NCBI RefSeq assembly: GCF_018614135.1
Contig: NZ_JAGGOW010000131.1
Location: 1 to 44,312 of the forward strand
Reading direction: 5' to 3'
DNA: 44,312 nucleotides
DNA from: Streptomyces sp. ISL-66
GTDB lineage: Bacteria; Actinomycetota; Actinomycetes; Streptomycetales; Streptomycetaceae
Part shown: piece by piece, positions 13,523 to 22,464 of the stretch
How positions within the stretch are numbered: position 1 is the stretch's first letter
How the letters are laid out: each line of letters begins with the position of its first letter
Translations under genes and position numbers: made by a program
The notes under the pieces: generated by a model
What the model saw: the letters and a program-made list of their open reading frames with translations, nothing else
Database searches by the model: none
Told to the model about the DNA's origin: nothing

Positions 13523-16072
13523 TTACTTCGCCTCGGCCTCGGTCTCCGGCTCCGCCGGGACCTCCGCCTTCGGCTCGGCTTCGGCCGGAGCCTCTTCCGC
13601 CTTCGGCTCGGCTTCCGCCGGAGCCTCTTCCGCCTTCGGCTCGGCTTCCGCCGGAGCCACAGCCGGAGCCGGAGCCGGAGCCGGAGTCTCGGCCTTCGCA
13701 GCCTCCGCCTTCGGAGCCTCGGCCTCACCAGGCTTCGCCTCCGCCTTCGGAGCCTCAACCACCGCAGCCGCAGCCGCAGCCTTCGGAGCCTCAGCCACCG
13801 GTTCCTCCGCCGGCTCCGGCTCCACCACCGGCTCCTCGACCGGCTCCGGCTCCACCACCACCTCCGGCGTCTTCACCGACTCCAGCAGCAGCTGCGCCAC
13901 GTCCACCACCTGGACGTGTTCCTTCGCCTGGCCGTCGTTCTTCTTGCCGTTGACCGAGTCGGTCAGCATCACCAGGCAGAACGGGCAGGCCGTCGAGACG
14001 ATGTCCGGGTTCAGGGACAGGGCCTCGTCGACGCGCTCGTTGTTGATGCGCTTGCCGATCCGCTCCTCCATCCACATCCGCGCGCCACCGGCGCCACAGC
14101 AGAAGCCCCGCTCCTTGTGGCGGTGCATCTCCTGCTGCCGCAGGCCCGGCACGGCCGACATGATCTCGCGCGGCGGCGAGTAGACCTTGTTGTGGCGGCC
14201 GAGGTAGCACGGGTCGTGGTACGTGATCAGCCCGTCGACCGGGGTGACCGGGGTGAGCCGGCCCTCGTCGATCAGGTGCTGGAGCAGCTGCGTGTGGTGG
14301 ATGACCTCGTACTCGCCACCCAGCTGCGGGTACTCGTTGGCGATCGTGTTGAAGCAGTGCGGGCAGGTCGAGACGATCCGCTTCGCCGACTTCGGCTTCT
14401 TCGTCGACGGGTCCTCGCCGTCCTCGCCGAACGCCATGTTCAGCATGGCCACGTTCTCCTGGCCGAGCTGCTGGAACAGCGGCTCGTTGCCCAGGCGGCG
14501 CGGCGAGTCACCGGTGCACTTCTCGTCGCCGCCCATGATCGCGAACTTGACGCCCGCGATGTTCAGCAGCTCCGCGAAGGCCTTGGTGGTCTTCTTCGCC
14601 CGGTCCTCCAGCGCGCCGGCGCAGCCGACCCAGTAGAGGTAGTCGAACTCCGAGAGGTCCTCCGCGTCCTTGCCGATGATCGGGACCTCGAAGTCCACCT
14701 CCTTGGTCCACTCCACCCGCTGCTTCTTCGCGAGGCCCCAGGGGTTGCCCTTCTTCTCCAGGTTCTTGAGCATCGTGCCCGCCTCGGACGGGAACGCGCT
14801 CTCGATCATCACCTGGTAGCGCCGCATGTCGACGATGTGGTCGATGTGCTCGATGTCCACGGGGCACTGCTCGACGCACGCACCGCAGCTCGTGCACGAC
14901 CACAGGACGTCCGGGTCGATGACGCCGTTCTCCTCGGCGGTGCCGATCAGGGGGCGCTCGGCCTCCGCGAGGGCCGAGGCGGGCACGTTGGCCAACTGCT
15001 CGGGCGTGGCCTTCTCGTTGCCCTCCATGTCCTTGCCGCCGCCCGCGAGCAGGTACGGGGCCTTGGCGTGCGCGTGGTCGCGCAGGGACATGATCAGCAG
15101 CTTCGGGGACAGCGGCTTGCCGGTGTTCCAGGCCGGGCACTGCGACTGGCAGCGGCCGCACTCGGTGCACGTGGAGAAGTCGAGGATGCCCTTCCAAGAG
15201 AACTGCTCGACCTGGGAGACGCCGAAGACGTCGTCCTCGCCCGGGTCTTCGAAGTCGATGACCTTGCCGCCGCTGGTCATGGGCTGGAGCGCGCCGAGCG
15301 CGACCGCGCCGTCAGCGTTCCGCTTGAACCAGATGTTCGGGAAGCCGAGGAAGCGGTGCCAGGCGACACCCATGTTGGTGTTGAGCGAGACTACGATCAT
15401 CCAGATCAGCGAGGTGCCGATCTTGATCATCGCGGTGAAGTAGATGGCGTTCTGCAGCGTGCCCGCCGCGAGCCCCTTGAAGGCCAGGACCAGCGGGTAC
15501 GAGACGAAGTACGCAGGCTCGTACGCGTCCACGTGGTGGATCGCACCCTCGAGGCCGCGCAGGCACAGGATGGCGAGGCCGATGGTGAGGATGATGTACT
15601 CGACGAAGTACGCCTGCCAGGCCTTCGAGCCGGTGAAGCGCGACTTGCGGCCGGCCCGCGAGGGCAGCGACGCCAGGCGGATGCCCATCAGGATGACGAT
15701 GCCGAGCACCGTCATCAGGCCGATGAACTCGATGTAGAGCTCGAACGGCAGGAAGCCGCCGATGATCGGCAGCACCCAGTCGGCCTCGAAGAGCTGCCCG
15801 TACGCCTGGACCAGGGTGGGCGGCAGGGTGAGGAAGCCGATGGCGACGAACCAGTGCGCGAAGCCGACGAGGCCCCAGCGGTTCATCCGGCTGTGGCCGA
15901 GGAACTCCCGGACCAGGGTGAGCGTTCGTGCTTTCGGATCGTCCGTACGGCTGCCGGCCGGTACGGGCGTTCCGAGCTTCACGAAGCGGTAGATCTGCGC
16001 CACGGCTCGGGCGAGCAGCGCGACGCCGACCACGGTCAGGACCAGCGACACGATGATCGCGGCGAGTTGCAT
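13523..16072 (-). CDS. Membrane Fe-S oxidoreductase, heterodisulfide-reductase type, with A/E/P-rich tail
   Basis: An 849-residue protein. Residues 1-235 hold about six membrane spans of the nitrate-reductase-gamma/HdrE type (QLAAIIVSLVLTVVGVALL; FAHWFVAIGFLTLPPTLV; IGLMTVLGIVILMGI). Two 4Fe-4S motifs follow: CTECGRCQSQCP at 302-312 and CTSCGACVEQCP further on. Two CCG-type halves come next, with TCPHCFNTIANEY and GFCCGAGGARMWMEE. From about 740 to the end it is a disordered tail of EPVEEPVVEPEP and repeated AEAEPKAEEAP units. It probably moves electrons between a cytoplasmic donor and the quinone pool; the partner is unknown. Reading frames on the opposite strand here are shadows of the repetitive tail and GC bias. 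Confidence 0.9.
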   Translation of the reverse strand: MQLAAIIVSLVLTVVGVALLARAVAQIYRFVKLGTPVPAGSRTDDPKARTLTLVREFLGHSRMNRWGLVGFAHWFVAIGFLTLPPTLVQAYGQLFEADWVLPIIGGFLPFELYIEFIGLMTVLGIVILMGIRLASLPSRAGRKSRFTGSKAWQAYFVEYIILTIGLAILCLRGLEGAIHHVDAYEPAYFVSYPLVLAFKGLAAGTLQNAIYFTAMIKIGTSLIWMIVVSLNTNMGVAWHRFLGFPNIWFKRNADGAVALGALQPMTSGGKVIDFEDPGEDDVFGVSQVEQFSWKGILDFSTCTECGRCQSQCPAWNTGKPLSPKLLIMSLRDHAHAKAPYLLAGGGKDMEGNEKATPEQLANVPASALAEAERPLIGTAEENGVIDPDVLWSCTSCGACVEQCPVDIEHIDHIVDMRRYQVMIESAFPSEAGTMLKNLEKKGNPWGLAKKQRVEWTKEVDFEVPIIGKDAEDLSEFDYLYWVGCAGALEDRAKKTTKAFAELLNIAGVKFAIMGGDEKCTGDSPRRLGNEPLFQQLGQENVAMLNMAFGEDGEDPSTKKPKSAKRIVSTCPHCFNTIANEYPQLGGEYEVIHHTQLLQHLIDEGRLTPVTPVDGLITYHDPCYLGRHNKVYSPPREIMSAVPGLRQQEMHRHKERGFCCGAGGARMWMEERIGKRINNERVDEALSLNPDIVSTACPFCLVMLTDSVNGKKNDGQAKEHVQVVDVAQLLLESVKTPEVVVEPEPVEEPVVEPEPAEEPVAEAPKAAAAAAVVEAPKAEAKPGEAEAPKAEAAKAETPAPAPAPAVAPAEAEPKAEEAPAEAEPKAEEAPAEAEPKAEVPAEPETEAEAK

Positions 16073-16203
16073 GGGAAGGCTCCTCGGGCGGCACTTACTA
16101 AGCGGTAACTTATCCAGTCAAGGCTTGAGGTTACCCAGTCCCGACGCCGCAATGTAGCCGAGCGCGCGGTGATCTGCGTCGCTCGCCCGTGCCGCGGTCC
16201 GCC

Positions 16204-16737
16204 TCACGGCCGCCTGTGCCGCCAGGCCGCCCGCGGCGTCTGCGCGAGGATCGCCAGGTCCATCCCCAGCCAGTGGTTCTCCACATAGTGTCGGTCCAGC
16301 AGGTCCATCTCCTCCCACGGTAGGTCCGAACGCGCGCTCACCTGCCACAGCCCGGTCATCCCGGGGCGTACGAGGAGCCGCTCGGGCCGGTCGGCCCGGG
16401 GCTCCGGACGCGGCCCGACCAGCGACATCTCCCCCCGCGCCACATTGAGCAGCTGCGGGAGCCCGTCCAGCGCGCACCGCTCGAGGGCCTCCCCGGCCCG
16501 ACCCTTGCCGACCCGGAACCGCCAGGCCCGGTACGGCCGCCCGTCGGCCCCCGCCGCCTCTTCGCGTACGAGGACCCGCCCGCCCTGGGCCGCGTACAGC
16601 AGGCCGGCGATCAGCAGCAGCGGTACGAGGAGCGCCCCGAGCAGGAGCACCGATCCCACCAGGTCGAGGACCCGCTTGGCCGGTGGTGCGGCCGGCCGTA
16701 GACCCGGCCGGGCGGGGAGGCGGAGCAGCAGAGGCAT
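16204..16737 (-). CDS. Bacterial sugar transferase, short form
   Basis: A 177-residue protein from ATG 16737 (MPLLLRLPARPGLRP). It is the catalytic domain of the polyprenyl-phosphate glycosyl-1-phosphate transferase family: KRVLDLVGSVLLLGALLVPL is the membrane-inserted helix, DGLPQLLNVARGEMSLVGPR is the P-Q-x-x-N-x-x-x-G-x-M-S-x-V-G-P-R signature, and RPGMTGLWQVSARSD the conserved C-terminal block. Family members start exopolysaccharide or glycan units on undecaprenyl phosphate. It lacks the four-span amino-terminal region of the long forms and stands alone. The N-terminal catalytic box (usually K-R-x-F-D and FRSM) is partly changed: the second part reads AWRFRVGKG. Substrate not known. Confidence 0.85.
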   Translation of the reverse strand: MPLLLRLPARPGLRPAAPPAKRVLDLVGSVLLLGALLVPLLLIAGLLYAAQGGRVLVREEAAGADGRPYRAWRFRVGKGRAGEALERCALDGLPQLLNVARGEMSLVGPRPEPRADRPERLLVRPGMTGLWQVSARSDLPWEEMDLLDRHYVENHWLGMDLAILAQTPRAAWRHRRP

Positions 16738-16888
16738 GCCAGCACCGTGCCGTACGCCCCGGGCGGTGGTGCGGTGGCGCGCGGCCACGGTGCCCCGTTC
16801 GGCTGTGGCCGCGCGGGGGCCGGCGGCGGGTCCCGGCTAGTTGCGCGTAAGCGCAGCCTAAAGGTTGAGCCCCCTCGGCTCACCTCTG

Positions 16889-16917
16889 TTGACGTCGGCG
16901 AAGCGATCCGGCATCCT
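16889..16917 (+). promoter_or_regulatory. Likely dnaK operon promoter
   Basis: TTGACG at 16889-16894, a 17-bp spacer and CATCCT at 16912-16917, a vegetative-type pair whose -10 box abuts the HspR operator, so bound HspR would block polymerase. Confidence 0.6.
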
Positions 16918-16936
16918 TGAGTCTGTTCCACTCAAG
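16916..16936. promoter_or_regulatory. HAIR operator (HspR box) of dnaK
   Basis: CTTGAGT-N7-ACTCAAG, the exact HAIR inverted repeat known as the HspR target in Streptomyces, 18 bp before the dnaK start. HspR is encoded by the last gene of this operon. Confidence 0.95.
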
Positions 16937-16954
16937 TCAGCTGGAGGAATCAAA

Positions 16955-18805
16955 ATGGCACGTGCGGTCGGCATCGACCTGGGCACCACTAACTCCGTCG
17001 TCAGCGTTCTGGAAGGCGGCGAGCCCACCGTCATCACCAACGCCGAGGGCGCCAGGACCACGCCGTCCGTCGTCGCCTTCGCCAAGAACGGCGAGGTCCT
17101 CGTCGGCGAGGTGGCCAAGCGCCAGGCGGTCACGAACGTGGACCGGACCATCCGCTCCGTCAAGCGCCACATGGGCACTGACTGGAAGATCAACCTGGAT
17201 GGCAAGGACTTCAACCCGCAGCAGATGAGCGCCTTCATCCTGCAGAAGCTGAAGCGCGACGCCGAGGCGTACCTGGGCGAGAAGGTCACGGACGCGGTCA
17301 TCACCGTCCCGGCCTACTTCAACGACTCCGAGCGTCAGGCGACGAAGGAAGCCGGTGAGATCGCGGGCCTCAACGTCCTGCGCATCGTCAACGAGCCGAC
17401 CGCCGCCGCCCTGGCCTACGGCCTCGACAAGGACGACCAGACCATTCTCGTCTTCGACCTCGGTGGCGGCACCTTCGACGTGTCGCTCCTCGAGATCGGT
17501 GACGGCGTCGTCGAGGTCAAGGCCACCAACGGTGACAACCACCTCGGTGGCGACGACTGGGACCAGCGCGTCGTCGACTACCTCGTGAAGCAGTTCCAGA
17601 ACGGCCACGGCGTCGACCTGGCCAAGGACAAGATGGCGCTCCAGCGTCTGCGCGAGGCCGCCGAGAAGGCGAAGATCGAGCTGTCCTCCTCCACGGAGAC
17701 CTCGATCAACCTGCCCTACATCACGGCGTCCGCCGAGGGCCCGCTGCACCTGGACGAGAAGCTCACGCGCTCGCAGTTCCAGCAGCTGACCGCGGACCTG
17801 CTGGACCGCTGCAAGACGCCGTTCCACAACGTCATCAAGGACGCGGGCATCAACCTGTCCGAGATCGACCACGTGGTCCTGGTCGGCGGCTCCACCCGCA
17901 TGCCGGCCGTCGCCGAGCTCGTCAAGGAGCTCACCGGCGGTCAGGACGCCAACAAGGGCGTCAACCCGGACGAGGTCGTCGCCATCGGCGCGACCCTCCA
18001 GGCGGGCGTGCTCAAGGGTGAGGTCAAGGACGTCCTGCTCCTCGACGTGACCCCGCTGTCCCTCGGTATCGAAACCAAGGGCGGCATCATGACCAAGCTC
18101 ATCGAGCGCAACACCACGATCCCGACCAAGCGGTCCGAGATCTTCACGACGGCCGAGGACAACCAGCCGTCCGTGCAGATCCAGGTCTACCAGGGCGAGC
18201 GCGAGATCGCGGCGTACAACAAGAAGCTCGGCATGTTCGAGCTGACCGGCCTGCCGCCGGCCCCGCGTGGCGTCCCGCAGATCGAGGTCTCCTTCGACAT
18301 CGACGCGAACGGCATCATGCACGTGACCGCCAAGGACCTCGGCACGGGCAAGGAGCAGAAGATGACCGTCACCGGCGGCTCTTCGCTCGGCAAGGACGAG
18401 GTCGACCGCATGCGCCAGGAGGCGGAGCAGTACGCGGACGAGGACCTGCGCCGCAAGGAGGCGGCCGAGTCCCGCAACCAGGGCGAGCAGCTCGTCTACC
18501 AGACGGAGAAGTTCGTCAAGGACAACGAGGACAAGGTCCCGGCCGAGGTCAAGGACGAGGTGGAGGCCTCCATCGCCGAGCTGAAGGAAAAGCTCAAGGG
18601 CGAGGACACCGCCGAGATCCGCACCGCGACCGAGAAGCTCGCTGCCGTCAGCCAGAAGCTCGGCCAGGCGATCTACGCCGACGCCCAGGCCGCTCAGGCC
18701 GCCGGCGGCGCGCCGACCGGTGACGCGGGCCACGCCGACGCCAACGACGACGTCGTCGACGCCGAGATCGTCGACGACGAGAAGCCGAAGGGCGGCGCTG
18801 CCTGA
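16955..18805 (+). CDS. dnaK: Chaperone DnaK (Hsp70)
   Basis: A 616-residue protein from ATG 16955, 8 bases after GGAGGA. The ATPase domain begins ARAVGIDLGTTNSVVSVLEG and shows IVNEPTAAALAYG, VFDLGGGTFDVSLLEI and LVGGSTRMPAV. The substrate-binding domain follows the LLLDVTPLSLGIETKGG linker, and the lid ends with an acidic tail (DVVDAEIVDDEKPKGGAA). It refolds and protects unfolded proteins using ATP, with GrpE and DnaJ encoded next. The stop TGA shares its A with the grpE ATG. HspR repression through the HAIR box is expected; DnaK is known to act as HspR corepressor in Streptomyces. Confidence 0.99.
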   Translation: MARAVGIDLGTTNSVVSVLEGGEPTVITNAEGARTTPSVVAFAKNGEVLVGEVAKRQAVTNVDRTIRSVKRHMGTDWKINLDGKDFNPQQMSAFILQKLKRDAEAYLGEKVTDAVITVPAYFNDSERQATKEAGEIAGLNVLRIVNEPTAAALAYGLDKDDQTILVFDLGGGTFDVSLLEIGDGVVEVKATNGDNHLGGDDWDQRVVDYLVKQFQNGHGVDLAKDKMALQRLREAAEKAKIELSSSTETSINLPYITASAEGPLHLDEKLTRSQFQQLTADLLDRCKTPFHNVIKDAGINLSEIDHVVLVGGSTRMPAVAELVKELTGGQDANKGVNPDEVVAIGATLQAGVLKGEVKDVLLLDVTPLSLGIETKGGIMTKLIERNTTIPTKRSEIFTTAEDNQPSVQIQVYQGEREIAAYNKKLGMFELTGLPPAPRGVPQIEVSFDIDANGIMHVTAKDLGTGKEQKMTVTGGSSLGKDEVDRMRQEAEQYADEDLRRKEAAESRNQGEQLVYQTEKFVKDNEDKVPAEVKDEVEASIAELKEKLKGEDTAEIRTATEKLAAVSQKLGQAIYADAQAAQAAGGAPTGDAGHADANDDVVDAEIVDDEKPKGGAA

Positions 18806-19470
18806 TGTCGGAGGAGACCCCGGGTTTCGAGGAGAAGCCCGAAGTCCCCGCCGACGCCGCGCCTGACGACGCCGCCGAGCCGAAGGCCGCAGCTTCCTCC
18901 ACGGAGGAGGCCGCGGCCCCGGCCGGGGACTCCGCAGCAGCACCGGACGTAGCTCTCCTGGCCCAGCTGGACCAGGCCCGTACCGCGCTCGGCGAGCGCA
19001 CCGCGGACCTCCAGCGGCTCCAGGCGGAGTACCAGAACTACCGCCGCCGGGTGGAGCGGGACCGGATCGCCGTCAAGGAGATCGCGGTCGCGTCCCTCCT
19101 GACGGAGCTCCTCCCGACCCTGGACGACATCGGCCGGGCGCGGGAGCATGGCGAACTGGTCGGCGGCTTCAAGTCGGTGGCCGAATCGCTGGAGACCGCC
19201 GCGGCCAAGATGGGCCTGCAGCAGTTCGGCAAGGAGGGCGAGCCCTTCGACCCGACGATCCACGAGGCCCTGATGCACTCGTACGCGCCGGACGTCACTG
19301 AGGACACCTGCGTGGCGATCCTGCAGCCGGGTTACCGGATCGGCGAGCGTACGATCCGTCCCGCGCGGGTCGCGGTGGCCGAGCCCCAGCCGGGCACGGC
19401 GCCGAAGTCCGAGGCGGCGGAAGCCGAGGCCCCGTCGGACAAGGACGCGGATGCCCCCGACGAGGGCTGA
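18805..19470 (+). CDS. grpE: Nucleotide exchange factor GrpE
   Basis: A 221-residue protein starting one base inside the dnaK stop. The acidic, disordered head (EETPGFEEKPEVPADAAPDD) leads into a long coiled coil (DQARTALGERTADLQRLQAE, then YQNYRRRVERDR) and a beta-rich head with FDPTIHEALMHSY and ILQPGYRIGERTIRPARVAV, the GrpE signature. It drives ADP release from DnaK. A short Ala/Glu/Asp tail ends the protein. Confidence 0.98.
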   Translation: MSEETPGFEEKPEVPADAAPDDAAEPKAAASSTEEAAAPAGDSAAAPDVALLAQLDQARTALGERTADLQRLQAEYQNYRRRVERDRIAVKEIAVASLLTELLPTLDDIGRAREHGELVGGFKSVAESLETAAAKMGLQQFGKEGEPFDPTIHEALMHSYAPDVTEDTCVAILQPGYRIGERTIRPARVAVAEPQPGTAPKSEAAEAEAPSDKDADAPDEG

Positions 19471-19488
19471 CGCTGAACACGTAGCAGC

Positions 19489-19530
19489 AGAAGTACGAGA
19501 AGTACGAGAAGTGCCAGAAGTGCGAGAGGA
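19489..19530 (+). repeat. Short repeats in the grpE-dnaJ gap
   Basis: The 72-bp gap contains repeated AGTACGAGA and AGTGC(C/G)AGA units ahead of the dnaJ ribosome binding site (AGGAGG). It may be only a purine-rich linker; no stem is predicted. Confidence 0.5.
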
Positions 19531-19542
19531 GGGACACCGGGG

Positions 19543-20736
19543 ATGAGCACGAAGGACTTCGTCGAGAAGGACTACTACAAGGTTCTCGGTGTCCCGAAGG
19601 ACGCCACCGAGGCCGAGATCAAGAAGGCGTACCGGAAGCTCGCCCGCGAGTTCCACCCGGACGCCAACAAGGGCGACGCCTCGGCCGAGGCGCGCTTCAA
19701 GGAGATCTCCGAGGCGAACGACATCCTCGGCGACGCGAAGAAGCGCAAGGAGTACGACGAGGCCCGCGCCCTGTTCGGCAACGGAGGCTTCCGCCCCGGG
19801 CCGGGCGGGGGCGGCGGTTCGTTCAACTTCGACCTCGGTGACCTCTTCGGGGGCACCCACCCGGGCGCCGGAGGCGGTGCGGGCGGCGGCTTCGGCGGCG
19901 GCCTGGGCGATGTCTTCGGCGGCCTGTTCAACCGCGGCGGAGCCGGCGCCGGTACGGGGACCCGTATCCAGCCGCGCCGCGGCCAGGACATCGAATCGGA
20001 GGTCACCCTCTCCTTCACGGAGGCGGTGGACGGGGCCACGGTCCCGCTCCGGATGTCCTCGCAGGCGCCCTGCAAGGCCTGTTCGGGCACCGGCGACAAG
20101 AACGGCACGCCCCGCGTGTGCCCGACCTGCGTCGGCACCGGCCAGGTATCCCGGGGCAGCGGCGGCGGCTTCTCGCTGACGGACCCCTGCGCCGACTGCA
20201 AGGGCCGCGGCCTGATCGCCGAGACCCCCTGCGACATCTGCAAGGGCAGCGGCCGGGCCCGAAGTTCCCGCACCATGCAGGTCCGGATCCCGGCGGGGGT
20301 CGCCGACTCCCAGCGGATCCGGCTGCGCGGCAAGGGCGCTCCGGGCGAGCGCGGCGGCCCCGCCGGGGACCTGTACGTCGTCGTCCACGTCGACGCCCAC
20401 CCGGTCTTCGGCCGCAAGGACGACAACCTCACGGTGACCGTTCCGGTGACCTTCGCCGAGGCGGCGCTGGGAGCCGACATCAAGGTCCCGACCTTGAACG
20501 GCCCCCCGGTGACGCTGAAGCTGCCTCCGGGCACCCCGGGCGGCCGCACGATGCGGGCCCGCGGCAAGGGCGCGGTCCGCAAGGACGGCACCCGCGGCGA
20601 TCTGCTCGTGACGGTGGAGGTCGCGGTCCCGACCGAGCTGAACGACAAGGCCCGCGAGGCCCTGGAGCTGTTCCGCGAGGCGACGGAGTCCGAGGACCCG
20701 CGCTCCGCGCTGTTCGAGTCCGCGAAGGGAGCATGA
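19543..20736 (+). CDS. dnaJ: Chaperone DnaJ (Hsp40), full type I
   Basis: A 397-residue protein. The J domain (about 10-75) has DYYKVLGVPKDATEAEIKKA and the H-P-D triad in FHPDANKGD. A Gly/Phe-rich linker follows (about 90-140). The zinc domain has four C-x-x-C-x-G-x-G repeats: CKACSGTG, CPTCVGTG, CADCKGRG, CDICKGSG. Two substrate-binding beta domains complete it. It loads unfolded proteins on DnaK and stimulates ATP hydrolysis. AGGAGGGACACCGGGG precedes ATG 19543. The hspR gene begins one base after the stop. Confidence 0.98.
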   Translation: MSTKDFVEKDYYKVLGVPKDATEAEIKKAYRKLAREFHPDANKGDASAEARFKEISEANDILGDAKKRKEYDEARALFGNGGFRPGPGGGGGSFNFDLGDLFGGTHPGAGGGAGGGFGGGLGDVFGGLFNRGGAGAGTGTRIQPRRGQDIESEVTLSFTEAVDGATVPLRMSSQAPCKACSGTGDKNGTPRVCPTCVGTGQVSRGSGGGFSLTDPCADCKGRGLIAETPCDICKGSGRARSSRTMQVRIPAGVADSQRIRLRGKGAPGERGGPAGDLYVVVHVDAHPVFGRKDDNLTVTVPVTFAEAALGADIKVPTLNGPPVTLKLPPGTPGGRTMRARGKGAVRKDGTRGDLLVTVEVAVPTELNDKAREALELFREATESEDPRSALFESAKGA

Positions 20737-20737
20737 C

Positions 20738-21184
20738 ATGGACGGCCGCCGTAGGAGCCATTACCAGCTCACCGACGACACCCCGGTCTACGTGATCTCG
20801 GTGGCCGCCCAGCTCTCGGGCCTGCACCCGCAGACCCTGCGCCAGTACGACCGCCTCGGCCTGGTCTCCCCGGACCGTACGGCCGGGCGCGGCCGGCGCT
20901 ACTCGGCCCGCGACATCGAACTGCTCCGCACGGTGCAGGCGCTGTCCCAGGACGAGGGCATCAACCTGGCGGGCATCAAGCGGATCATCGAGCTGGAGAA
21001 CCAGGTCGCCGCGCTCCAGCAGCGCGTGGCCGAGCTCTCCGCCGCGGTCGACGGCGCCGCCGCCGTCCTCCAGCAGCGCGAGGCCCAGGTACACGCCTCG
21101 TACCGGCGGGACCTGGTCCCGTACCAGCCGCCGGTGCCGGGCAACGCGCTGGTCGTCTGGCGCCCCAAGCGCCCCCTGGACTGA
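20738..21184 (+). CDS. hspR: Heat-shock repressor HspR (MerR family)
   Basis: A 148-residue protein. VYVISVAAQLSGLHPQTLRQ, then YDRLGLVSPDRTAGRGRRYS, is the MerR winged helix-turn-helix. INLAGIKRIIELENQVAALQ begins the dimerising coiled coil. It represses the dnaK operon and clpB by binding HAIR repeats, both of which are in this window (16916 and 23650), and it is known to act with DnaK. Its tail is longer than the core family (QAQVHASYRRDLVPYQPP...). Autoregulation follows from its place as last gene of the operon. Confidence 0.97.
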   Translation: MDGRRRSHYQLTDDTPVYVISVAAQLSGLHPQTLRQYDRLGLVSPDRTAGRGRRYSARDIELLRTVQALSQDEGINLAGIKRIIELENQVAALQQRVAELSAAVDGAAAVLQQREAQVHASYRRDLVPYQPPVPGNALVVWRPKRPLD

Positions 21185-21195
21185 CGTCGGTTCGG

Positions 21196-21248
21196 CGTGA
21201 AGCCCGAAGGCCCCGCTCGCCGTGCGAGCGGGGCCTTCGGGCTTCACG
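21196..21248. terminator. Bidirectional terminator after hspR
   Basis: A 25-bp perfect stem (CGTGAAGCCCGAAGGCCCCG and its complement) with a tiny loop between hspR and the convergent LuxR-type gene. Confidence 0.9.
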
Positions 21249-21321
21249 GTGTCTCCGCGTCCGTCGGCGCCCGCCCGGGCCTCCGTACGCCCCTTCGTAC
21301 GCCTTTCCCTACGCCTTTTCC

Positions 21322-22287
21322 CTACGCCTCATCCGCGTGCGGTGCGGCCAGCCGCCCGGTTTCCTTGAGGATCCCCGACTCGGCGATGAGGAAGCCGAGC
21401 TGCGCGCGGCTGCCGCTGCCCAGCGCGGTCGCCAGCTTGGCGATGTGGGCGCGGCAGGTCCGTACGTTCATCCCGAGCCGGCGCGCGATCGCCTCGTCCA
21501 CGTGCCCCTCGATGAGGAGTTGGGCGATGGAGCGCTGCACGCCGGAGATACCATCCGGCTTGTGGGTGTACGTCACCTCTTCGCGCAACGGCACCGCACG
21601 GCGCCACAGTTGTTCGAACACCTTGATGAGATAGGCCACCAGCCCGGGGTGGCGCAGCTCCAGTGCCACGCGCCGGTCGTCGCTGGCGGGGATGAACGCC
21701 ACGGTACGGTCGAAGACGATGAGGCGCTCGATGAGTTCTTCCAGCGTGCGCACCTCCACCTTGCCCGTGGAGATGCGGTCGACGTACGCGAGGATGCCCT
21801 GGCTGTGCCGCGCGGTGTGCTGGTAGAGGGTGCGGATGCTCACCCCGCGGTCGATGAGCGGCGCGTCCCGCTCCAGGGCCTCCGTGAGGACGAAGGAGGA
21901 CCGGCCCCCGCCGGGCTGGACCGTCAGCATCTCCGTGTGACACTCGGCAGTGGCCAGATCGAGGGCGGCGTTGATCTGTTCCAGGCCCTCCAGCACGGTG
22001 ATGGCGTGGGTGTTTGCCGGACTCTGCGCGCTGATGGTGAGGAACGGCTCGAATGCATCGGTGAGGTCCACGGCGACGCGCCGCCGGTCCTGGATCTCAC
22101 GTTCGAGCGGATGGAGACGTTGTGCGAGTGCGACGGACGGGGGAACCGCGCGAAGCTGGTTGACGTCATCCGGGTCGGGCTGGAGCAGAGCGAATTCGAG
22201 CAGGCAGGGGGCGTGCTCGATCTCGGCGCGGGCCACCCGGCCGGTGCTCAGGGCGACGGCGTAGAGCCGCGCTCCCTCGTCGCACAT
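21322..22287 (-). CDS. LuxR-type helix-turn-helix regulator
   Basis: A 321-residue protein from ATG 22287 (MCDEGARLYAVALSTGRVAR). A TTG at 22335 in the same frame follows GGGTGGAG at good spacing and could be the true start, adding 16 residues. The C-terminus has SGVQRSIAQLLIEGHVDEAI followed by ARRLGMNVRTCRAHIAKLAT, the LuxR/FixJ-type four-helix DNA-binding fold. The amino-terminal 230 residues are helical, with the phospholipase-D-like pattern seen in this streptomycete regulator group (QHTARHSQGILAYVDRISTG), and lack a receiver domain. It is divergent from the small peptide gene at 22465 across a shared 177-bp control region, so it probably controls that pair. Signal unknown. Confidence 0.85.
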   Translation of the reverse strand: MCDEGARLYAVALSTGRVARAEIEHAPCLLEFALLQPDPDDVNQLRAVPPSVALAQRLHPLEREIQDRRRVAVDLTDAFEPFLTISAQSPANTHAITVLEGLEQINAALDLATAECHTEMLTVQPGGGRSSFVLTEALERDAPLIDRGVSIRTLYQHTARHSQGILAYVDRISTGKVEVRTLEELIERLIVFDRTVAFIPASDDRRVALELRHPGLVAYLIKVFEQLWRRAVPLREEVTYTHKPDGISGVQRSIAQLLIEGHVDEAIARRLGMNVRTCRAHIAKLATALGSGSRAQLGFLIAESGILKETGRLAAPHADEA

Positions 22288-22464
22288 CGACGTGACGGGG
22301 TGGGGATGTGTCTGATTTGTGTCGTTTCTTGGCAAATCTCCACCCCCCAGGGTCCTGAACATGTAAGAACATGATGCATCGTCCCTGTGGCACTGACGTG
22401 CCTGAATGAGCCATCGTCTGTCACGCGGGGGAGAGGATTCCATCAAGTGAGGACGAAGCCGACC
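22288..22464. promoter_or_regulatory. Shared divergent control region of LuxR and peptide genes
   Basis: 177 bp between the two starts, visibly AT-richer than its surroundings (TGTCTGATTTGTGTCG, ACATGTAAGAACATGATG). Promoters for both directions and regulator sites are expected here; I cannot fix individual -10 or -35 boxes. Confidence 0.5.

Noticed and set aside
13487..16108. An 873-residue open frame on the plus strand
   Set aside because: It lies antisense to the Fe-S oxidoreductase and is rich in Arg/Leu from third-position GC bias; no motif or start site supports it.
16937..18943. A long minus-strand open frame opposite dnaK
   Set aside because: Shadow of the strongly biased dnaK codons.
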